From Isoetes taiwanensis (Eukaryota > Streptophyta > Lycopodiopsida > Isoetales > Isoetaceae): a stretch of 64,000 nt of DNA. The notes beneath the pieces were generated by a model. It made no database searches. It was not told where the DNA came from and saw nothing but the letters and a program-made list of their open reading frames with translations. The position numbers were made by a program, and so were the translations under genes. Position 1 is the stretch's first letter. Each line of letters starts with the position of its first letter. The DNA lies in the NCBI GenBank assembly GCA_021234155.1, contig JAJEKV010000036.1, positions 5,710,209 to 5,774,208 of the forward strand, given 5' to 3'. This document shows, piece by piece, positions 56,850-64,000 of the stretch.

Positions 56850-57322
56850 TTACTCATATCTGCTAGTGTCGCTCGTGCTGCTCCATTTGCGAAATGGCGC
56901 TGTCGCGCCATTTACCTTTAAATGGCGCAGCTTCGCCGCGGCATTTACCTGTAAACGGGCCATTTTCCTTTGCCTGGTAAATGGCGCAGCTGGCCCATTT
57001 TGCTTTAAATGGCACAGCTGCTCCACAATAGAATAAGATTTATTAAAATTGAACCTGAAAGATAGGGGAGAAGTATACATAGTCATAAAGGGGTGACGCT
57101 GAGAGTTAGATCTTGGCCTTTGGTGGCTTTTGACGTGATATTCATGTATGAGATAGTATGTGATGGCAATGTTGGACGTGATGTTTATTTGTCGTGGTAG
57201 TATTCTGGCTTAAAGTTATTAGAAAGAGAAAGGGGATGCGTAATATTTGAGAAAGAAAACATCAGTAAAAAAATGGAAATAGAAGGGAAACTCCAAAATT
57301 GAATGAGTTCCATTTTGAACTT
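56850..57322. other. Hairpin cluster and end segment, unit 3
   Basis: AAATGGC/GCCATTT palindromes at about 56880-57030 (here with CGCTGTCGCGCCATTTACC, the most symmetrical form), then the common end segment. The array stops at about 57322. Confidence 0.55.
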
Positions 57323-58400
57323 CGACTTAGCTGCTGAAACAACAGTTGTGGTCTTCGCCTACCTGTTGGAATAGCAACCCTATTAACAGTTGGCTATGTG
57401 CAAACAACTGAGAGATAATCTCATACTACAACGTTTATGAAATGTTGTAGTTCATCAACGCTGAAATCAATCTCATCCATTAGAACAATCTAGTGTGTTG
57501 GTCTGGTTAGTCCCTGCAGGTGCATGTATACTCATATTACTCATATCTGCTAGTGTCGCTCGTCTTTGGAACATTAAAAGTCATTTTACTCAGAATAAGT
57601 CCAGCATGGCTACTCAAAAAGAAATCATAATTTTGGGGATCGCATACTACTGTATCCACGATTGTTCCTGGATGAAATTACACACCATTTGTAAGCATAT
57701 TCAGAGTGCACGTGCATAAACTGTAAATTTTACTTGGGGGAATATTTCCTTGGCCATCCGCAGGAAACAAACATGTATGGTGACGTTTCTGTGCAACAAT
57801 TAATATTATCTTTAGATTCTAGTCGTCTTTTAAGCCTTGACATGCCTAGAAAAAATCAATTTATTAAACACTTCAAAATTCTTTTTCTTCTAAATTTTTT
57901 TTATTTTTTCTGTTATATTTTTGATGTAGACGTGTTGTTCTTAACTTCTTTGCTGGAACGGAAATATTACATCAAACAAAAAGAAATTTGGAACTCGGTT
58001 ATATATGTCATGATAAAAAATAAGACAAGATAACATAAGATAGAATATTCGTTATTTCATGTATTTTGTATTCTTTATTTGTCTATTTTAATGTGTGCAG
58101 GACTGAATAGAGAGGTGATAGGTGACAGTGCTTTAAAGAATATAATTCTGGATTAAAAAAAGAAGAAGAAATTAGTCAAAGTCATATACAAAGAAGTGCC
58201 ATTGATGGCAACTGCCACTATAAATATAGTCCCAAAAGTGTCTAGGTATACATGTACAAACCTTCATTACCTAACTGATGCTTTGGTTCTTCACATTAAT
58301 TCTGAAAAGGATTCTGATATTTCCGTCGATAGATGCTGATGTGTCAAATGGCTAAACTTTTGGAGCCGAAACATTATGACATTAACGTTAGCAATTTCTT
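57323..58400 (-). pseudogene. Diverged Argonaute fragment right of the array
   Basis: 57323-57560 repeats 56630-56880 at lower identity (intron, GTAGTTCATCAACG, and the CTAGTGTGTTGGTCTGGTTAG counterpart of TRPTHY). 57556-57880 repeats the other end of the exon pair: the minus strand reads AQKRHHTCLFPADGQGNIP. That is closer to the Argonaute pattern (AQKRHHTRFFP...NVPPG) than the copies in the units (ALKRHHTCFF). From about 57880 to 58400 the sequence is AT-rich with nothing recognised. Confidence 0.7.
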
Positions 58401-58433
58401 AAGACTCAAATACGCTCTGTTTGGCATTTCACC

Positions 58434-58583
58434 ATTTTCGTTCTGCTGACGAGCGTATCAATTCCCCGTCTCCATCCGCGCCAATGGATTGCCTCGTTAC
58501 TCCACCGGATTTTCGTTCTGCTGACGAGCGTATCAGTTCCCCGTCTCCATCCGCGCCAATGGATTGCCTCGTTGCTCCACCGG
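58434..58583 (+). repeat. 75-bp in-frame tandem duplication
   Basis: Two copies (58434-58508, 58509-58583) differing at two bases, each encoding FRSADERI.SPSPSAPMD then CLV.PP. The period is exactly 25 codons. A single diverged copy of the region lies at about 59108-59182 (FCSTHEHINSSAPSAPMDY), followed by IDSKGKMSLLDEASSS in frame. This is a coding-like exon of unknown identity, duplicated along with the Argonaute fragment. Confidence 0.65.
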
Positions 58584-59098
58584 AAAATGCACGTCATCGA
58601 CCCAAAAGGGAAAATGCCGCTTCTTGATGAAGCAAGTTCTTCGGTTCCTGCGTGTGGTCAATACAGCGCATTGATACTTTCACATTTCTGGTGATTGTCT
58701 TCTGACCTGTGCGTCAAACTGAAATATCGTTGGGCAATTTGTAGAGCCCACTACTTACAAGTCAAAATAGGAATGTGATGAATTGAAATTTGAAATGTCA
58801 AGTGTACACACAGTTCAATCCTTACCTAACTCATGCTTTGGTTGTTCACGATAAAAGCATGAGTTTCTGTTTGCCGGAAAGTAATTTTGGAAAGGATTCT
58901 AATATTTCCGTCAACAGACCATGGACTCCCTTGAATCCCCGCCGTCCGCTTTAAACATGAATGGTAAAGATCTTGACAGCTCATAGGGATGCATGGATGG
59001 GCTGATGCATGGTCATGGATGGTCTGCAACAAACATTTTGGAGGAAAATATTTTGTAGCTGCAGTGCACCAGTTTGTTAGGACACAAATACGCTATGT
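58584..59098. other. Mixed relic sequence right of the array
   Basis: 58620-58690 continues the exon (GGGAAAATGCCGCTTCTTGA). 58670-58830 is a diverged match to the Argonaute intron/exon at 20490-20660 (TTTCACATTT, GTCAAAATAGGAAT, ACACACAGTTCAATCCTTA). The rest has no recognised feature. Confidence 0.45.
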
Positions 59099-59189
59099 TT
59101 GGCGTTTCACCATTTTTGTTCTACTCACGAACATATCAATTCCTCGGCTCCATCCGCGCCAATGGATTACCTCATTACTCCACTGGAAA

Positions 59190-59640
59190 ACGCACAGGTC
59201 ATCGATTCAAAAGGGAAAATGTCACTTCTTGATGAAGCAAGTTCTTCGGTTCCTGCATGCAGTCAGTACAGCCCGTTGATACTTTCACATTTTTTTTATT
59301 GTATTTTTGAAATGTGAAGTGCACACACAGTGTAACCCTTACAGCTGCAATTGATGGCGAATTTGACAAGAATGGGGTTGCATGTGACATATCCATTCCA
59401 AAGATTATACTTGGTTCCCTGGAAACCTTTGGAAGATCGCGACCAAATGTTTCAAAAGTAAGTCTTCAATTCAATGAAGCTGGGAGGTAATTATGGGGTA
59501 TCAAGTGAGTTACCTTGGCATAAATTTCCAAAGCCACATTCGTCAAGTACTGAACATTTATATTACAGGGAGGACCTATACACTAATTAACAACTTCAAT
59601 GTCTGACAAAAACAGCTCTAAACGGCCAATACATTTAGCA
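59190..59640 (-). pseudogene. Second diverged Argonaute PIWI core fragment
   Basis: The minus strand reads GMDMSHATPFLSNSPSIAAVR (59199-59420 region) and, further 5' at about 59500-59560, a QYLTN-type segment in AGTACTTGACGAATG context. MDMSHATP...SPSIAAV is nearer the AGO4-clade pattern (GMDVSHGSP....PSIAAV) than the unit copies (VMDVSHGAPFLSKSPSIPA). It is therefore an older or independent relative, not a fourth unit. Confidence 0.75.
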
Positions 59641-60240
59641 CAGGAAAGCCCAATTGTTGCAGAACAGGATTACTTCTGACGACAATAACACATCGATCAT
59701 AATAGATAATAATAGAGCATTGGTTGGCATTCATGATTCGAAAATAACACCAAATGCAAATGCTAAATGGGTATAGTGGAGGAAACAGTGAGGGCTCTAG
59801 AAGTGGGTACTGTGGATTTGAAGGAAGGGGAAGCAAATCTGGAACATGATCGGGTGATTTAGGATGGTTCAAGTTTGGAGAAAGTGGACAATTTGCACGG
59901 GAATATGCAATTAGTGGAAGTTCGGCTGGTTCGAGTGGTCAGGTTGTTTTACATGTCGAGAAAGTAGACACTTCGCATGAGAATGTCCAAGTGGTGCAGG
60001 AATAGGTCATGATGGATAAAAGGGTCATCGACTGAGTGACAAAGGTCATGGACGAGAAAGAGAGACAGGATGAGGAAGAAAAAATTCGAATAACACAAAC
60101 CCAAAGAAACATCTGAGTGTGAGGAGGAAACTGGCAGAATGCCCCTACCAACAATGACATAGATAACAAGGCATCAGGCAATGATGGTTGGGAGACGACA
60201 TAAAATGGAAGTAATGGATGGGGATTCGCTGCTACTATTA
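59640..60240 (+). pseudogene. Diverged WG / zinc-knuckle fragment right of the array
   Basis: Reads GWFKFGESGQFARE then SGSSAGSSGQ (knuckle with both first cysteines altered), later CREST-like and NQNAPTNNDIDN-like text and NDGWETT, in the same order as the fragment inside the units. Heavily decayed. It shows that the Argonaute plus WG/knuckle association predates the triplication. Confidence 0.6.
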
Positions 60241-61559
60241 CATTTTGTAGCTAGCCACAACTTTAGATCTTAATTTCTTAATTGTTAACTAGCTAGCCAC
60301 AAATCTAGTTATTAGGGTCAGAGGATATTTCATTTAGAGCCAAGATGCAATAAAACTAATTGTGAAAAGGTTTCATCACATTCCTTACACAACTTCTAAG
60401 GAACTTTCCGCGTCTAGGTTGACAGAATCGTAAGGGAATATTAGGGAATTTACATTAGAACGTTTGAATCCTTAGCTTCAAATATTGTTGAATTCATATT
60501 ACATCGCAAGGATACTTTTATGACGATAGGAAAATTTTTGGGAATTAAAAAAAACAGTGAAGATATCTAGGCCAAATTATTAAAACAAGGTAAATTTTGA
60601 GAGGAACCATAGTAGAAGAACATTGTCTCGTAAGTTCCTGCGAGTATTTCATGTGTTTCTTATGCTTTCTAATAGTGATATATGTTCACATTCAATTATG
60701 AAACTATCATAATAATGTAGTGGTAAGTTAAATAATGACCCATAGGCATATATGAATGCATGATATGCCCATAGTAGCAATCTTGCTATCATTTCTTTGT
60801 ATGGCAATCAGAATTAGGTAGAAATAGTCAATCATACGTGTGCAACTACCCCTGGTTCCTTCCCGTTGAACCCGTGATCTTCCCCACATTTATGGTCATA
60901 ATCTTTTAGGGTAAGGTTTTCAAGACAAACATGATTAGGTCTCTGTTTATGATGATAATCTTCTAAGATAAGGTTTCCAAAACAACAATGGTTAGGTTTC
61001 TAAAATAACTTCACTATTTAGACATAAGGGGTATTATCGTTCCCCCTAGCCATTTCTTTCAATCTTATCCTCCTTTTCTTTCTATGTTTCTTTATGATTT
61101 AAGGGGCCTAGGTCGCCCAGACTCAAGGAGCTTAAATTTGTGGATTTAATCCCGCTTTTGATATATGAGATAAGAGCTAGATAACCTAAGACGTTGTCCC
61201 AACTTCTTTTGAGGCATCTTTTGAGACACACCATGATCTCTCTATCATAGCAAACAAAATGTGAGAAAATGATCTTTGAGTTCTATAAATGCTAGTTATA
61301 GAGCTCTAGCTTTATTTCAACTCAAATATGTTAATGGGATAAGCATAAATAACGTTACATCCTAGACGTTGCATGCCAGGTTCGTAGGGTGCATATAAGT
61401 GTCTATTGAGTGCAGCCTTGCCCAATTAATCTTACAATGACATATGGCAGGATTCTTAAGTAGGATATCCCAGACGTTACATCCCAGGTACTTAGAGTCC
61501 ATAAAGAACCCTAGAACAGGGAGTGAAATAGAGAACTGAAATCCAATGCCGACCATCAA
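60241..61559. other. Spacer, no gene recognised
   Basis: AT-rich sequence with scattered near-repeats (AAGGTTTTCAAGACAA at about 60913 and AAGGTTTCCAAAACAA at about 60971; GACGTTGCATGCCAGG at about 61367 and GACGTTACATCCCAGG at about 61472). No coding sequence or known element could be supported. Confidence 0.45.
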
Positions 61560-62775
61560 TCGAAGGAGAAGAGAGTGAACGCATAATGGGTCAGCGAGTA
61601 AACGGAAACAACAGCTTAAGCCATTAGGTGTAGGCGCAATGAGAATGGCTAGTTGTTTCTGTTTGACCCGAAACCGATCGATCTAGCCATGAGCAGGTTC
61701 ACGAGAGCTATAACAGGCCTTCGAGGACTGAACCCACCTACGTAGCAGAATACGGGGACGACTCGTGGCTAGGGGTGAAAAGCCAACCAAGATCGGGTAT
61801 AGCTGGTTTTCCGCGAAATCTATTGAGGTAGAGCTCATATACAATGATGGCCTGAGGTAGAGCACTCCATGGACTAGGGTGGCCCCAAGCTTGACCAACC
61901 CCAAGGAAACTCCGAATACAGGCCAACCATGAGTACAGACAGACTTCGGGTGCTAAGATCCGAAGTCAAGAGGGAAACAGCCCAGATCGTACGCTAAGGT
62001 CCCCAAGCCATCACTTAGTGGAAAAGGAAGTGATTAAGCGATGACAACCAGGAGGTGGGCTTGGAAGCAGCCATCCTTCGAAGACAGCGTAATAGCTCAC
62101 TGGTCTAGCTTAATGGCACCGAAGATGTCTCGGGGCTTAAGTGATTCACCGAAGCGACGAGACCATTTGAGTCAGTAGCGGAACGTTCCGTAAATCAAGG
62201 AAGGCGGTTGGTGACAACCACTGAAGATCACAGAAGTGGGAATGCTGACATGAGTAACGGGAAATCATGTGGAAAACACGATCGCCAAAAGTTCCAGGGT
62301 TTCTGCGTTAAGTCAATCTACGCAGAGTGAATCAGTCCCTAAGGAACCCCCGACAGGGCGAACGATGGGTACACGAGAGTGACGAAGTCGCTTCACTGAA
62401 CCAGGAAGAATCGGATGATGGGGCAGGGCTTCGACTTCCAGGAAAGAACCTCGTAGACAGAACTGTACTCCAAACCGACACAGGTGAACAAGTAGAGTAT
62501 ACTAAGGCGCTTGGGAGAACCATGTTGAAGGAACTCGGCAAAATGGCCCCGTAACTTCTGGATAAGGGGTGCTCTCCTATCGTGCGTGATGGGAAAGCGG
62601 CACCTACAAGGGGGTAGCGACTGTTTATTAAAAACACAGGACTTCGCTAAGTGGTAACACGATGTATAGAGTTTGACACCTGCCCGATGCTGGAAGGTGA
62701 AAAGGAGAAGTGTAAGCTTTGAATGGAAGCCCCGGTAAACGGCGGCAGTAACTCTAACTGTCCTAAGGTAGCGGA
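61560..62775 (+). pseudogene. Mitochondrial LSU rRNA (rrn26) insert in nuclear DNA
   Basis: Contains bacterial-type 23S hallmarks in plant mitochondrial form: AGCTGGTTTTCCGCGAAA, AGGTAGAGCACTC, GGAAACTCCGAATACAGG, AAGTGATTAAGCGATGACAA, GCGTAATAGCTCACTGGTC, CCGACACAGGTGAACAAGTA, GTTTATTAAAAACACAGGAC, ending abruptly at CTGTCCTAAGGTAGCG. It is only part of the gene (roughly the middle third), with internal losses such as around 62165 and 62420. The flanks are ordinary AT-rich nuclear DNA. The left edge is approximate. Expression as rRNA is not expected. Confidence 0.85.
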
Positions 62776-63358
62776 AATGATTTGGCGCCTAGAATGAGAT
62801 GAGCATAACAAAATATCATTGATGTTGCACCTTGGCATATAGAGTCCATATGCATGCAACATTAAGCTTTTAGTGTTACAACCAATAATGGCAATATTTT
62901 GCTTCTTCAAACATTTTGTTACCATTGACAAATTGTAGACCATTAATATTTTGAGACTAATAAAAACTGAATATGCCTTTAGATGCTCTTATATACAATT
63001 AAATTCAGAAACTAAGAATTGCCTGCTCAAATTAAAAGGAAGATCGGATACAATTACGGTATCCATTCTGCTTCAAATCATCGCTTAAATTCCAGCTAAA
63101 GTAGCTCTTCGCATTTATGATAGACAGCTTATAGAATTTCCTGATGCTATAAATACCAATGGGATGCATGATTTCATGCATGCACGTCTGATTTGTGTCG
63201 ACTTCTTCCTTTCCTCTACTGTTCCTGCTCAATTGCTCCAAGGTTATTTGCAGAGAAAATTCTCAAATTAAACAGTAGAAAGTGAACTCGTTTATGGATT
63301 AGAGAATTAGGAAAGATGCATTTTTAACATCTGCAAGCTAATCCATGCTTTTTTGCAG
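62776..63358. other. Spacer with a hairpin and a possible TATA box
   Basis: At 62819-62862 TGTTGCA...GGCATAT pairs with ATATGC...TGCAACA, an imperfect 44-bp hairpin. Near 63148 there is GCTATAAATACC followed by the symmetric ATGCATGATTTCATGCAT. A pyrimidine/TTTTTTGCAG acceptor at 63349-63358 precedes the exon below. No coding sequence seen. Confidence 0.4.
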
Positions 63359-63925
63359 ATAACTTTGAATAGTGTCAGATCAGGGATGGGCATTCCACTC
63401 TCAACTGATGTTGTGGCTAGAACAACTAATACTAACAAGTTCTTATGCATTGCAATACGAGATCGTCCTGATGAAGAAGTAAAACACATAAAATGTGGAT
63501 GGATTGAAGGAAAGGCAGGAGTAATTTTTCGTGCACTAGGAATTGAACGATATTTCCTAGATTTTATGTTCAGTTTGTTAGAAGACGTGCACACAGACCA
63601 GCCTGGGAGTATAATTCACTCAATGTTCCACCGATATCTTCCCTATGGATCCTTTGGCCCAGCTGCATTGTTCAACCCAATTGCAGGGTGGGCACATGGA
63701 AGAGTCAAAGTACTATTGTTCAAGCCATGAAATCAAATTTAAGCATCAGAATCTCATTATGCTGCCTACAAATTGTATGTAAACTGATATTGGATGATTG
63801 TGCAGTACCTAGCACAAGGAAGGATGCCAGCACACGCAACAGTTGTACCATCAACATCAAATTTTGTATCACAACAAAATAATGAATCTGAGGTAGCAGC
63901 TGCACCCAATGGAAACGAAAGCTAA
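63359..63925 (+). CDS. Last two exons of an unrecognised plant gene
   Basis: Exon 63359-63709 follows acceptor TTTTTTGCAG and encodes ITLNSVRSGMGIPLSTDVVA, IKCGWIEGKAGVIFRALGIE, FMFSLLEDVHTDQPGS and FNPIAGWAHGRVK. A 96-bp intron (63710-63805, GTACTA to TGTGCAG) is followed in phase 0 by 63806-63925, encoding YLAQGRMPAHATVVPSTSN, EVAAAPNGNES and a stop. Splice sites, phase and coding character agree, and no stop or shift is seen. The protein is not recognised; upstream exons should lie to the left, perhaps beyond the rRNA insert, or the piece is a retained 3' fragment. The donor GTACTA is not a strong one. Confidence 0.55.
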
Positions 63926-64000
63926 AACTTATTGTTATGAGACCACAGGGAATTCTAAGTGTGGTTATGATAAATTATAGTATTTAAAGGTTATAGGATG

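Larger units (their letters stand above)
40600..57322. repeat. Tandem unit 3 of 3
   Basis: Third copy, about 16.72 kb. Its end is fixed only by where similarity to units 1 and 2 changes, at ATTTTGAAC/TTCGA. Scrambles are dense in 40.7-42.3 kb, 42.4-43.1 kb, 44.5-46.2 kb, 46.7-46.9 kb and 48.7-50.35 kb. Long stretches between them match the other units almost base for base. It has its own hAT-like MITE, lacks the intron MITE, and keeps about 80 bp of the B3-like fragment that the others lost. Confidence 0.95.

Noticed and set aside
7234-57322. Unit differences as methylation-driven deamination or RIP-like mutation
   Set aside because: The changes at CAG/CTG are mostly indels and mixed substitutions such as CTG to CG or CTTT, not C-to-T or G-to-A.
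7234-57322. Unit ends as true Helitron termini
   Set aside because: The junction ATTTTGAACTCC/GAACAGGG has neither a TC start nor a hairpin plus CTRR end; the real Helitron ends were not located.
61560-62775. Nuclear 26S ribosomal RNA gene
   Set aside because: The signature words are of the bacterial/mitochondrial 23S type, and the segment is partial with abrupt ends.

Overview
The window looks like nuclear DNA of a land plant that is dominated by repeats. The evidence is an insert derived from plant mitochondrial large-subunit rRNA, spliced fragments of typical plant genes (an AGO4/6/9-type Argonaute, ATG11, a B3-type domain, RPA1) and plant-type Helitron sequence. The species cannot be told from the sequence. 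Almost nothing here is an intact gene; most entries are transposon genes, captured gene fragments, satellites and decayed exons.

Layout. 1-6500 holds no recognised gene but has a minisatellite of 19-bp monomers (1836-2140 and 3320-5300) and an A/C-rich degenerate tandem repeat (5395-6110). 6540-7090 is a diverged Helitron 5' fragment. 7108-7468 is a foldback with a perfect 22-bp palindrome at its centre. From that palindrome rightward, 7234-57322 is a head-to-tail triplication of a unit of about 16.7 kb (7234-23932, 23933-40599, 40600-57322). 57323-60240 is a diverged partial copy of the right half of the same unit. 61560-62775 is a mitochondrial rrn26 insert. 63359-63925 holds two exons of an unrecognised gene.

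Each unit carries, in order on the plus strand: Helitron N-terminal and Rep (HUH) coding sequence, a helicase stopped just after Walker A, an RPA1-type C-terminal OB fold with two introns, an ATG11 fragment, a B3-like fragment, unrecognised exons, and CCHC zinc-knuckle and WG-repeat coding remnants. Two copies of a TATA promoter with a short first exon follow. Interleaved on the minus strand are exons of an AGO4/6/9-type PIWI domain, one exon pair being tandemly triplicated with a period near 420 bp. A MITE present in units 1 and 2 is cleanly absent from unit 3, and a hAT-like MITE is present only in unit 3.

Two points deserve most attention. First, where the three units differ, the differences are mostly small scrambles centred on CAG/CTG trinucleotides and occur in patches. 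That is what uncorrected long-read errors at CHG-methylated cytosines would look like, so many apparent frameshifts may be assembly artefacts. Second, a Helitron-type element carries Argonaute PIWI fragments antisense to its own TATA promoters, beside a WG-repeat/zinc-knuckle fragment. Both belong to protein classes used in RNA-directed DNA methylation, so an anti-silencing role is a testable hypothesis, not a conclusion.
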